DNA of 13,166 nucleotides from Clostridiales bacterium UBA6981 (GTDB lineage Bacteria; Bacillota; Clostridia; Oscillospirales; Oscillospiraceae), in assembly GCA_002450075.1 (NCBI GenBank), contig DJYJ01000005.1, forward strand, positions 1 through 13,166, in the 5' to 3' direction. The notes under the pieces were generated by a model. It had not been told where the DNA came from, searched no databases, and was given only the letters and a program-made list of their open reading frames with translations. Of this stretch, positions 1 through 7,262 are shown piece after piece. The position numbers and the translations under genes are program-made. How positions within the stretch are numbered: the first letter of the stretch is position 1; every line of letters begins with the position of its first letter.

Positions 1-21
1 GGGTACTTTGTCTACAGTCTG

Positions 22-53
22 AAAGAGAGCACCCGGCAGGGTGCTCTCTTTTT
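22..53. terminator. Intrinsic terminator between convergent units
   Basis: A perfect 13-bp stem (22-34 with 39-51) encloses the 4-nt loop GGCA. On the plus strand the stem is followed by T runs (TTTTT, then GTTTTC), so it best fits termination of a plus-strand gene that ends before the window. It also lies just past the stop of the minus-strand DUF2804 gene. On that strand the T run after the stem is short, so termination there would be weaker. The rest of 1-64 shows nothing recognisable. Confidence 0.85.
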
Positions 54-64
54 GTTTTCTTGTT

Positions 65-1090
65 TCACCACTTGTTTTCCACCTTTTCGGCAAAGCCGGG
101 GAAGTCCCGGACCTCGATGACGCGTCCGTCGTCGAGCACCGCCCTGCCGGTAAAGCTGCCGAAGACCTGGTGCTGGTCGGACTTGATGAGCAGCGCGTCC
201 GTGCACGAGGCGCGGTCGAGGATCGGGCGGAAGTCCATTTCAAAGCGCCCGTCGTCGGAGCTAAAGCGCCACGGCGAGAGGAAGTCCTTTTCCCCGCCGG
301 GGATGTGGAAGCGCACCTGGCTGAGCTTGTGGGCTTTTCCATCATAGAAGAGCATGTTCTCGCTCGCGGCGGAGGTATCGCCGAAGCCGTACCCGATGTT
401 CCAGCCGAAGGGCACGCCGTCCACCTGATAGGAGGCCGAGCCCCAGTACCAGGTGTTGTGATAGGTCCACACGCCGCGGCCCCAGTCGAGCACGGCAAAG
501 CTGTCGCGCTCGGAGAAATGCCAGGTCTGGCCGCCGTAGGTGAACCAGCCCTTGGCGCGCATGCAGTTGATCTTCTGGTTGTAATAAAAGTGCTTCGGCT
601 TTGCAAAAGGCGTGGCAATGACCATGCTCTCCTCCGGCTCGCCGATAAGCTCGATCAGCGCGTCGAGCGCGCCCTTGTCGCCGAAGCGGTCCATATGGGC
701 GGTCAGCACGCGCCGGCCGTCGCCGAAGGCGGTGAACTTGAGCTTATGCCCCTTGCCGGCATGCTCGCTGACGCCCTTGGCGGAATGCTCCGGCAGGTGC
801 AGCTTGCCCATCGGCAGCAGGCTCATCGGGCTCGTCGTGATCTCCCAGCCCTCCTCGAGCTCGATGATCGAGACGGAGTCCATGCCCATATAGCCGTTGT
901 CCGCGATCGTCAGCGCCAGCGCGAAGCGGCCGTTGCTGATGAGATAATAGTCCCATTCCTTGATGCGCAGCTTGCCCGCGCGGATGTCCGCACGGCGGTA
1001 CACGGGCAGGAGCGAGCGCGCCCAGCCCGGCTCGGTCAGGTTGCCGTTTGCGTCCAGAAGGGGGATGGCTTTGGTGATTTCATGCTGCAT
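65..1090 (-). CDS. DUF2804 domain-containing protein
   Basis: A 341-residue protein that I recognise as the DUF2804 family; its length matches the usual full-length members. Function is unknown. Family-like segments are the N-terminal block around residues 45-95, the aromatic stretch LDWGRGVWTYHNTWYWGSAS (201-220) and the glycine-rich GYGFGDTSAASEN (233-245). There is no signal peptide and no obvious membrane segment, so it is probably cytosolic. Many alternating hydrophobic and polar stretches with aromatic and glycine turns suggest a mostly beta protein; a lipocalin-like barrel is possible but I cannot show it. The ATG at 1090 has an AAGGAG-type ribosome binding site about 8 nt upstream. 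It lies 51 nt after the dnaC-like gene on the same strand with no terminator between, so it is probably the last gene of the dnaD-dnaC unit. It ends just before the hairpin at 22-53. Base composition matches its neighbours. Confidence 0.85.
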   Translation of the reverse strand: MQHEITKAIPLLDANGNLTEPGWARSLLPVYRRADIRAGKLRIKEWDYYLISNGRFALALTIADNGYMGMDSVSIIELEEGWEITTSPMSLLPMGKLHLPEHSAKGVSEHAGKGHKLKFTAFGDGRRVLTAHMDRFGDKGALDALIELIGEPEESMVIATPFAKPKHFYYNQKINCMRAKGWFTYGGQTWHFSERDSFAVLDWGRGVWTYHNTWYWGSASYQVDGVPFGWNIGYGFGDTSAASENMLFYDGKAHKLSQVRFHIPGGEKDFLSPWRFSSDDGRFEMDFRPILDRASCTDALLIKSDQHQVFGSFTGRAVLDDGRVIEVRDFPGFAEKVENKW

Positions 1091-1141
1091 CGTTCTTCCG
1101 CTCCTTTTTCTCGTATGGCCTCGAAGGGGGGTATTTCTTTG

Positions 1142-2098
1142 TTACCGTTTGATCAGCCGGATGTCCCGCCCGACGAAGGGCAGGCGCTCGAAGCTGCCGC
1201 GCAGGCGCGAGAAGATCTGCGCCGTATAGCGCCGCTCCAGCTCGTCATAGCCGAGATTGGTGCTGATGATCGTATTCTTTCCCTCGTTGAGGCGGGTGTT
1301 GATGAGCGTGTAGAGCGCGCTGTCGGCGAAGGGCGTCGGCATCTCGGTGCCGAGATCGTCAAGGATCATCAGATCGCAGGCCAGCATCCGGCGTACGCGC
1401 GCGTCGGCCTCCTCGCTGCGGTCGAACTTCTGCGCTTCAAAGGCGGCGATCACGGCCGAGGCGCTGTCATAGCAGACCGAAAAGCCCTTTTGCGCGACCA
1501 CGCGGGCCACACAGGCCGAGAGGAAGGTCTTGCCCAGCCCCGTGCCGCCCTGGAAGAGCAGATTGCCGGAGGCGGGAGAAAAATGGTCGGCATAGTTTTT
1601 CGCGATCTCAAAGACGCTCTTCATCGTCTCGCGCGCGGCGCCCTCATAGAGGGACAGATCGAACTTTTCAAAGCTCTCGTCGCCGTTTTGCAGCAGTACG
1701 CCCACGTCGCGCGTCAGCTCGGCGTTGTAGAGCTTTTTCAGGCAATCGCAGACTCCGCCGCCGTAAACGCCGCTGTCGCCGCATTTTTTGCAGCTGACGA
1801 TCGGATCCAGCCAATCGGCCTCATGGCCGAGCGAGCGCAGCAGCTCTCTTCTGCGCGCCTGCAGCGCCAGATTCTCTTCTTTCAGCTTCTCGATCTTCTC
1901 CGCGCCGTCCGCCTCGCGCGCGAGCGTGATGCGCACCAGCTCGGTCATCTGCGCGCGCATCTCCTCGTCGCAGCGGCGGATCTCGGGCCGCGCGGCATAG
2001 GCGGCAGCCAGACGGAGCTGATGCTCGGTCTCGTTATCCGTGCGGATCCGGTCGAGCGCCGTGCGCGCCCGCGCCAGAAGCTTTCCGTCATATGTCAT
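1142..2098 (-). CDS. dnaC: DnaC/DnaI-like AAA+ helicase loader
   Basis: A 318-residue ATP-binding protein of the DnaC/DnaI/IstB family. Such proteins load the replicative DNA helicase at origins and restarted forks. Residues 40-95 are charged and helical, probably a coiled coil. A putative zinc-binding cysteine group follows (C103, C106, C117, C119), as in DnaI-type loaders. The AAA+ domain has Walker A GGTGLGKT (184-191), Walker B LMILDD (243-248), a sensor-1-like STN (279-281) and a candidate arginine finger in FSRLRG (around 298-300). The ATG at 2098 overlaps the stop of the upstream DnaD gene in an ATGA arrangement, which suggests translational coupling; a GGGG-rich Shine-Dalgarno lies just upstream. 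The pairing with a DnaD protein supports a chromosomal primosome role rather than a transposon IstB role, since no transposase is present. Whether it is the sole loader in this organism cannot be seen here. Confidence 0.9.
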   Translation of the reverse strand: MTYDGKLLARARTALDRIRTDNETEHQLRLAAAYAARPEIRRCDEEMRAQMTELVRITLAREADGAEKIEKLKEENLALQARRRELLRSLGHEADWLDPIVSCKKCGDSGVYGGGVCDCLKKLYNAELTRDVGVLLQNGDESFEKFDLSLYEGAARETMKSVFEIAKNYADHFSPASGNLLFQGGTGLGKTFLSACVARVVAQKGFSVCYDSASAVIAAFEAQKFDRSEEADARVRRMLACDLMILDDLGTEMPTPFADSALYTLINTRLNEGKNTIISTNLGYDELERRYTAQIFSRLRGSFERLPFVGRDIRLIKR

Positions 2099-3015
2099 AT
2101 CTTTTCCCCACTAACCTTTCTGCGGATCCGTTCCAGTTCATCCGGATCCACCTCGCCGGGCGTGCCGTTTCCTCTGCCCTGCTCCCGCCGCCTGCCCTCG
2201 GCCGCTTCGATCGCGGCGGCGTCGTGCAGTCCCTTGGCGTGCCAGTTTTTCAAAATGCCGTTGAGATACGGCCATTTCAGCGCGCCGGTGTTCGTCAGCG
2301 TCCGGTCAAAGGCGGCGGCGATCGCCTCGTCGTCAAAGCCCATCTCGATCCAGCTTTCGAGGTATTTGCTCTCCGTCCGGCTCAGCTCGCGGCCGCGAAT
2401 GCCCATGAGCGCGGCGATGCGGCTTTTGTCCTCGCGGCGTTTGGCGCCGGCGGCTATGTACGCGTCCGCCTGCTCGAGCGAAAGGATCTCGCGGTTGGCC
2501 CAGGTGTAGGCCTCCTCGCTGATCTGGCGGGGCGAGGGGCGGCGCTCGCTGCCGTAGCGGCGGCGGATCTCGTCGTTGCAGTAGTTCAGCAGCACCATGA
2601 TCACCTCCGGCGGCATGCCGAGATGGTCGTAGATATCCACGAGCGTGTTGAGATAGGCGCGCGACGGCGTATTGCCCAGGATGCGCGTCAGCTCGCCCAG
2701 GATCGGCTGGAATGAGCGATCCTTCTCAAAGGTGCCGACGATCTCTTTCGCCGGATAATCGACCGGCTCGTCCGTCGGGTAAAAGGGCCTGTCCGTCCGC
2801 GCGGCTCTGTCCGCGTGCAGGATGCGTCCGAGCTTTTCACGTGCGTTCGCGATCTCGGCGCGGGTACGGCAGAGCACGGCGGCCGCCGTCTCGTCGTCGG
2901 CGCCGGGATGGCGCGCAAGATAGAGCGCGAGCAGCGCCGTGTCGCCGTCATGCGCGGCGATCAGCGCGTCCGCGGCGGCGGGCGATATGCAGTTTTCTCC
3001 TTTTTTGTCGGCCAT
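2095..3015 (-). CDS. DnaD domain primosomal replication protein
   Basis: About 306 residues. It is a DnaD/DnaB_2-family protein of the Firmicutes primosome, which binds DNA and helps recruit the helicase-loader complex during initiation and restart. Two DnaD-like (DnaB_2) helical domains appear at roughly residues 102-165 and 195-265. The second carries the family YxxxIxxxW signature in YLNGILKNW (Y250, I254, W258). Residues 1-100 form a divergent N-terminal region, perhaps a degraded winged helix. The C-terminus (270-306) is charged and probably flexible. Two ATGs are possible. The one at 3024 abuts the GGAG directly (0-nt spacing), while the one at 3015 has 9 nt, so I prefer 3015 (protein starting MADKKG). 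Its stop overlaps the dnaC-like start by 4 nt. A sigma-A-type promoter lies about 40 nt upstream. It could be annotated dnaD or dnaB; the sequence does not decide between them. Confidence 0.88.
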   Translation of the reverse strand: MADKKGENCISPAAADALIAAHDGDTALLALYLARHPGADDETAAAVLCRTRAEIANAREKLGRILHADRAARTDRPFYPTDEPVDYPAKEIVGTFEKDRSFQPILGELTRILGNTPSRAYLNTLVDIYDHLGMPPEVIMVLLNYCNDEIRRRYGSERRPSPRQISEEAYTWANREILSLEQADAYIAAGAKRREDKSRIAALMGIRGRELSRTESKYLESWIEMGFDDEAIAAAFDRTLTNTGALKWPYLNGILKNWHAKGLHDAAAIEAAEGRRREQGRGNGTPGEVDPDELERIRRKVSGEKI

Positions 3016-3024
3016 GGGGCGCAT

Positions 3025-3028
3025 CTCC
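3025..3028 (-). promoter_or_regulatory. Ribosome binding site deciding the dnaD start
   Basis: GGAG on the minus strand sits immediately before one ATG (3022-3024) and 9 nt before a second in-frame ATG (3013-3015). Normal spacing favours the second, which would shorten the protein by three residues. Confidence 0.6.
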
Positions 3029-3063
3029 GGAAATTGTTGAAGAATTGTTTACATTGTTAAAAC

Positions 3064-3092
3064 AGTATACCATTAAAATCATCTTGTCGCAA
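3064..3092 (-). promoter_or_regulatory. Sigma-A promoter for the dnaD-dnaC-DUF2804 unit
   Basis: Read on the minus strand, TTGCGA (3092-3087) and TATACT (3069-3064) are separated by 17 nt. The -35 box matches the consensus at 4 of 6 positions and the -10 box at 5 of 6. The inferred transcription start is near 3057, giving a leader of about 40 nt before dnaD. The -35 box overlaps that of the divergent promoter by 3 bp. Confidence 0.6.
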
Positions 3093-3113
3093 GAGGGGGA
3101 CTTGTGTTATAAT
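3084..3113 (+). promoter_or_regulatory. Sigma-A promoter for the U32-maf-mreCD-mrdA unit
   Basis: TTGTCG (3084-3089) and a perfect TATAAT (3108-3113) are 18 nt apart, with a TG extension one base upstream of the -10 box (TGTTATAAT). The U32 gene starts about 75-80 nt downstream of the inferred start site. No other convincing promoter is visible up to mrdA, so this one probably serves all five genes. Confidence 0.72.
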
Positions 3114-3195
3114 CTACTTTGTATCGTTATGGACTTCTGTACCGGAGAGGTCGGAAGTCACAGATCCGTCAAGGAAAGCATAAGGAGATCTGCAT

Positions 3196-5283
3196 ATGAC
3201 AGAGCTGCTCTCCCCCGCCGGCTCGCCGGAAGCCGTCATCGCCGCCGTACAGAACGGCGCGGATGCGATCTATCTCGGCATGGGCAATTTCAACGCCCGC
3301 CGCGGAGCCAAAAATTTTACCGAGGAAGAATTTCAAAAGGCCGTGCGTTATTGCCGCATCCGCGGCTGCAAGGTCTATGTTGCGCTCAACACGCTCGTGG
3401 GCGACCGCGAGATGGAGGAGGCCGTCGCCCAGGCGCGGCTCGCCTCGTCGCTCGGCGCGGACGGGCTGATCGTCCAGGATCTCGGTCTTGTGCGCGCGCT
3501 GCGCCAGGCCGTGCCCGATCTGCCGCTTCACGCGAGCACCCAGATGAGCATCCACAATCTCGCCGGGGTCGAGGCCGCGGCCGAGATGGGGCTCAAGCGT
3601 GCCGTTCTCGCGCGAGAGCTTTCGATCGACCAGATCCGCTTCATCACCTCCCACGCCTCGATCGAGACCGAGGTCTTCGTCCACGGTGCGCTGTGCTTCT
3701 GCCACAGCGGCCAGTGCTACATGTCCTCGCTGATCGGCCGCCGCAGCGGCAACCGCGGCATGTGCGCCCAGCCCTGCCGGATGCAGTATTCGCTCGGCGG
3801 GCGGATGGACGACTATCCCCTGTCGCTCAAGGACAACTGTCTCATCGATAAAATTGCCGAGCTTGAGGATGCGGGCGTCGCCTGTCTCAAGATCGAGGGA
3901 CGCATGAAGCGGCCGGAGTATACCGCCATCGTCACAGGGATCTATGCCAAGGTTCTGCATGAGCGCCGTCCCCCCACGCCCGACGAGCGCCGCACGCTCG
4001 AGACCGCGTTTTCGCGCGAGGGCTTTACCCAGGGCTATTACAACGGCGACAAGAAGGACATGTTCGGCGTCCGCGGCGAATTCGACGAGAAGGAGACCGA
4101 GCGCCTGTTCACGAGCGCCCGCCGCGCCTATTCCGACGGGGAGCTGCGCCGCGTGGGCGTGCACTTCTATACCGTCTGCGAAAAGGGACAGAGCATCCGC
4201 GCCATCGCCTTTGACGACGAGGGCCACCGCGCCGTCGCCTCCGGCCCCGTGCCGGAAGCCGCCAAGCGCCAGGGGCTGAGCGAGGGCTATATCACCGACC
4301 AGATGTTCAAGACCGGCGGCACGCCGTACCACTGTGTGGAAAACCGCGCGAAGGTCGACCCCTGTCTGTTCCTCCCCGCGGCCGAGATCAACGAGCTTCG
4401 CCGCCGTCTGATCTCCGGCCTGTCCGAGGAGCGCGCCAAGGCGCCCGAACGCCGCTCTCTTCCGCTCTCTCCGCTCGCCCCCGCGCCCGCTCCCGCCGGA
4501 AAGCCCAACTGGATCTTCCAGGTGCGCACGCTCGAGCAGCTCTCCGACGAGCTCTGCGAGCTGCGGCCGGATTATCTCTATGCCCCGTTGATGGAGCTGG
4601 CCGAAAACTTTGACCACGTCAAGCCCTTTGTCGAAGGCGGCACCCGGATCGTCGCCGTGCTGCCGCGCATCCTCTCCGACACTGAGTTCGGCGCCGTTTA
4701 TGAGGCGCTGACCAAGCTCGAGCTGCTCGGTCTGCGCGAGGCGCTCGTGGGCAACCTCGGGCAGATCGCGCTCGTCCGCCGCGCCGGTCTCGTGCCGCGC
4801 GGGGATTTCGGGCTCAACGCCTTCAACTCCCGCTCGCTCGAGGTGCTGCGCGACTGCGGCCTCATGTCGGCTACGGCCTCATTTGAGCTGCGTCTGGCCC
4901 AGGTCAAGGATCTGCAGAAATACCTCGATACCGAGCTGATCGTCTACGGCCGTCTGCCGCTGATGGTGTCCGAGCAGTGTGTGATCCGCGAGAGCGCGGG
5001 CCGCTGCAACTGCGCCGTTCCCGCCCAGATGTCCGACCGGACGGGCAACGTCTTCCACGTGGCCAAGGAGTATGGCTGCCGCAACGTGATCTACAACGCG
5101 CACAAGCTGTATCTCGCCGATAAAGCCGACGAGCTTGCCGCCTGCGGCCTGTGGGGACTGCGGCTGCTCTTCACGACCGAGAGCGCGCGCGAGTGCGCCG
5201 AGGTCGCCAAGGGCTATCTCGGTCTGTCCGATTATCGGCCGAACGTCCTCACGCGCGGGCTTTACTACCGCGGCGTGGATTGA
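3196..5283 (+). CDS. U32 family peptidase / RNA hydroxylase-like protein
   Basis: A 695-residue U32 (collagenase-like) family protein. The N-terminal TIM-barrel-like domain (about 1-250) opens with the typical ELLSPAGSPEAV. It carries the U32 signature around 159-195: EVFVHGALC, then SGQC, then RGMCAQPC, with cysteines C167, C169, C174, C190 and C194. Characterised relatives (RlhA/YdcP, TrhP/YegQ) bind an iron-sulfur cluster with such cysteines and hydroxylate 23S rRNA or tRNA, so RNA hydroxylation is more likely than proteolysis, though the substrate is unknown. A middle region (about 270-430, DUF3656-like) precedes a second barrel-like half (430-690) with its own cysteine group (C595, C604, C606). 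The protein ends in the clostridial motif TRGLYYRGV. AAGGAG at 3182-3187 is 8 nt before the ATG. It is the first gene of the unit, with maf 28 nt downstream. Confidence 0.92.
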   Translation: MTELLSPAGSPEAVIAAVQNGADAIYLGMGNFNARRGAKNFTEEEFQKAVRYCRIRGCKVYVALNTLVGDREMEEAVAQARLASSLGADGLIVQDLGLVRALRQAVPDLPLHASTQMSIHNLAGVEAAAEMGLKRAVLARELSIDQIRFITSHASIETEVFVHGALCFCHSGQCYMSSLIGRRSGNRGMCAQPCRMQYSLGGRMDDYPLSLKDNCLIDKIAELEDAGVACLKIEGRMKRPEYTAIVTGIYAKVLHERRPPTPDERRTLETAFSREGFTQGYYNGDKKDMFGVRGEFDEKETERLFTSARRAYSDGELRRVGVHFYTVCEKGQSIRAIAFDDEGHRAVASGPVPEAAKRQGLSEGYITDQMFKTGGTPYHCVENRAKVDPCLFLPAAEINELRRRLISGLSEERAKAPERRSLPLSPLAPAPAPAGKPNWIFQVRTLEQLSDELCELRPDYLYAPLMELAENFDHVKPFVEGGTRIVAVLPRILSDTEFGAVYEALTKLELLGLREALVGNLGQIALVRRAGLVPRGDFGLNAFNSRSLEVLRDCGLMSATASFELRLAQVKDLQKYLDTELIVYGRLPLMVSEQCVIRESAGRCNCAVPAQMSDRTGNVFHVAKEYGCRNVIYNAHKLYLADKADELAACGLWGLRLLFTTESARECAEVAKGYLGLSDYRPNVLTRGLYYRGVD

Positions 5284-5311
5284 TCATAAGATTTACCCGG
5301 AGATACGAACC

Positions 5312-5884
5312 ATGCATTTTATATTGGCCTCGGCCTCTCCGCGCCGGAGAGAGCTGATGGAAATGCTCGGCGCGGAGGAGCTTGTGATCCGTCCCGCAGT
5401 GGGCGAGGAGCGGGCCGATCCCGCGCTCCCGCCGGCGGAGCTCGTCAAGGCTCTCGCCGCGCACAAGGCGCGTGAGATCGCCGCCGACGCCGCCGCGGAC
5501 GACGTGGTTATCGCCGCGGATACGATCGTTTATATCGACGGCCGCGTCTGCGGCAAGCCGCACAGCGAGGCGGAGGCGGCGCAGATGCTGCGTACGCTCT
5601 CGGGCCGCACGCACGAGGTCTTCACCGGCGTGTGCGTGATCCGCGGCGGGCGCGAGCTCTGCCGTGCCGACCGCAGCGCCGTTACCTTCCGTCCGCTCTC
5701 GGACGGGGAGATCGCGCGCTATATCGCCACCGGCGAGCCGATGGACAAGGCCGGCGCATACGGCGCCCAGGGAAAGGGCGCGCTCTTTGTCGAAAAGATC
5801 GACGGCGACTTTTTCAACGTCATGGGCCTGCCCCTGTGCGTGCTCGGGCAAATGCTGAAAGAGCAAGGAGTTGGACTTCTTTGA
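5312..5884 (+). CDS. maf: Maf family nucleotide pyrophosphatase
   Basis: A 190-residue Maf/YhdE-family protein. It hydrolyses dTTP, UTP and related or modified nucleotides to monophosphates in the cytosol (house-cleaning), and is linked with septum inhibition in Bacillus. The sequence shows ASASPRR at 6-12, GEER (31-34), AADTIV with the probable catalytic D70, GKP (81-83), and the C-terminal block from DKAGAYG (145-151) to DFFNVMGLP (166-174). These match the YhdE (dTTP/UTP) branch better than the YceF (7-methyl-GTP) branch. The ATG at 5312 was chosen because GGAG (5299-5302) lies 9 nt upstream and the family begins right there; the open frame extending upstream lies inside the U32 gene. The stop TGA overlaps the TTG start of mreC, so the two are probably translationally coupled. 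Maf beside mreCD is a familiar arrangement. Confidence 0.93.
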   Translation: MHFILASASPRRRELMEMLGAEELVIRPAVGEERADPALPPAELVKALAAHKAREIAADAAADDVVIAADTIVYIDGRVCGKPHSEAEAAQMLRTLSGRTHEVFTGVCVIRGGRELCRADRSAVTFRPLSDGEIARYIATGEPMDKAGAYGAQGKGALFVEKIDGDFFNVMGLPLCVLGQMLKEQGVGLL

Positions 5885-6723
5885 AAGACTACATCAAAAA
5901 ATACGGCGTGCGTGTCGGCATCATCGTCGGCGCCGTCGCGCTGATCATCGCGCTGACGACGGCGGCGCGCGGCGGCCGGATCGGGCTGGTGCACAACGTC
6001 TCCGGCGTGCTGATCTCGCCGGTGCAGAAGGTCGTGAGCTCGGCCGTCAACTGGTTCGACACGATCTACGGCTACCTCTATGACTATGACAGCCTGCTCG
6101 CCGAGAACGAATCGCTGCGCAGCCAGCTGGCCGATGCCCAGCAGAGCGCGCGCGACGGCATCGCCGCCTCGGAGGAGAACGCCCGTCTGCGCGAGCTGTT
6201 GAATCTGCGCGAGAAGCATTCGGATTATGTTTTCGAATCGTGCAAGGTCGTGCTCTGGTCATCGTCTAACTGGGCGCACAGCTTTACCATCTCAAAGGGC
6301 GCCAGCTCCGGCATCGAGCTGGGCGACCCGGTCGTGACCGAGTATAACGCGGTCGTCGGCCAGGTGACCGAGCTGGGCGAAACCTGGGCGACGGTATCGA
6401 CGCTGATCGACGTCGACATGTCCGTCGGCGCCTTTGTCGGTGACACAGGCACCTCCGGCATTGTGATGGGCGAGTACTCGTTTATGAAAAACCGTCAGGC
6501 CAAGCTGACCTTCCTGGCCGACGGCGCGCACATCTACGTCGGCGACGAGGTGCTGACCTCCGGCAACGGCGGCGCGTTCCCCCAGGGGCTCGTCATCGGC
6601 CGCATCAGCGCCGTGCAGACCGAGGCCGGCGGCCAGATCGAATACGGCGTGGTCGACCCCGAGGTCGTGTTCGACTCGCTCGTGCAGGTATTCGTCATCA
6701 AGGACTTTGAAGTGGTGGAGTAA
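5881..6723 (+). CDS. mreC: Rod shape-determining protein MreC
   Basis: About 280 residues, the usual length of MreC. This bitopic membrane protein bridges the elongasome outside the cytoplasmic membrane and binds PBP2-type enzymes. The layout is a short basic N-terminus (KDYIKKYG), one transmembrane segment at about 11-27, a coiled coil at about 68-112 rich in E, L, R and Q, and then the two-lobed beta domain with the glycine-rich MreC repeats, for example SKGASSGIELGDPV and TSGNGGAFPQGLVIGRI. The start is the rare TTG at 5881, overlapping the maf stop as TTGA. AAGGAG at 5865-5870 is 10 nt upstream, and no ATG or GTG in this frame suits the N-terminus better. mreD follows directly. No mreB is in this window. 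Confidence 0.92.
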   Translation: MKDYIKKYGVRVGIIVGAVALIIALTTAARGGRIGLVHNVSGVLISPVQKVVSSAVNWFDTIYGYLYDYDSLLAENESLRSQLADAQQSARDGIAASEENARLRELLNLREKHSDYVFESCKVVLWSSSNWAHSFTISKGASSGIELGDPVVTEYNAVVGQVTELGETWATVSTLIDVDMSVGAFVGDTGTSGIVMGEYSFMKNRQAKLTFLADGAHIYVGDEVLTSGNGGAFPQGLVIGRISAVQTEAGGQIEYGVVDPEVVFDSLVQVFVIKDFEVVE

Positions 6724-6724
6724 A

Positions 6725-7249
6725 TTGTTCAACCGTTTTTTACGAAAAGATCTGTTTAAGGATTTCCTGACGCTGCGGCGGGCGCGGCGCGTGATGTGGT
6801 ACGCGCTGTATCTGTTCGTCGTGCTCATCGTCCAGGACATGGTGCTCACGCAGATCCGCCCGGGAGGCGTCTGCGCGTTCATCCAGCCTGCCGCCGTCGC
6901 GGCCGTCGGCATGTTCGAGGGCGCGATCCCCGGCGTTGTGTTCGGGCTTGTCATGGGGATCTTTACCGATATGTTCACGCCGCACACGGTCGTGCTGTAT
7001 ACGATCCTGTTCCCCGTTCTGGCCTTCGGCGTGGGCTTTATTTCCCAGTTTTTCCTCAACCGCCGTTTTATGGGCTATATGCTCTCGGCGCTTGCGGCGC
7101 TGCTGATCACGGCGCTGGTCCAGTCGCTTCTCGTCAGTCTTGAGAGCAGTCTGTCCTTTTCCGTTTTGTGGACTGCGATCCTGCAGACGCTGTGGTCGCT
7201 GCCGATGGCCGTGCTGACCTACTTCCCGCCGGCCAGATGGATCGAATGA
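6725..7249 (+). CDS. mreD: Rod shape-determining protein MreD
   Basis: About 174 residues and very hydrophobic, with some four to six membrane segments. The first is about residues 23-41 after a basic N-terminus, and others include the GMFEGAIPGVVFGLVMGIFTDMF region. Size, topology and position between mreC and mrdA identify it as MreD, an inner-membrane elongasome subunit that partners MreC. Sequence conservation in this family is weak, so the call leans on context. The start is uncertain. TTG at 6725 has GGTGGAG only 4 nt upstream; an alternative TTG at 6707 lies within mreC and has a poorly placed AAGGA. Neither an ATG nor a GTG is available in frame near the expected start. Both choices give tight coupling with mreC. 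It is followed 13 nt later by the mrdA ATG. Confidence 0.86.
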   Translation: MFNRFLRKDLFKDFLTLRRARRVMWYALYLFVVLIVQDMVLTQIRPGGVCAFIQPAAVAAVGMFEGAIPGVVFGLVMGIFTDMFTPHTVVLYTILFPVLAFGVGFISQFFLNRRFMGYMLSALAALLITALVQSLLVSLESSLSFSVLWTAILQTLWSLPMAVLTYFPPARWIE

Positions 7250-7262
7250 GTGAGGCTTGCCT

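Noticed and set aside
1142..2098. IstB-type transposition protein
   Set aside because: The AAA+ core would fit IstB too, but there is no IstA transposase or terminal repeat, and the gene overlaps a DnaD gene and has a DnaI-like cysteine group.
41..2509. An 822-codon open frame on the plus strand opposite three minus-strand genes
   Set aside because: It lies antisense to DUF2804, dnaC and dnaD, which have clear family motifs. The translation is Ala/Arg/Val/Leu-rich with no recognisable domain, and no promoter or ribosome binding site precedes it. Long antisense frames are expected in GC-rich genes with strong third-position bias.
3196..5283. Secreted collagenase-like protease
   Set aside because: There is no signal peptide, and the cysteine signature is that of the RNA-hydroxylase relatives; proteolysis is not supported.
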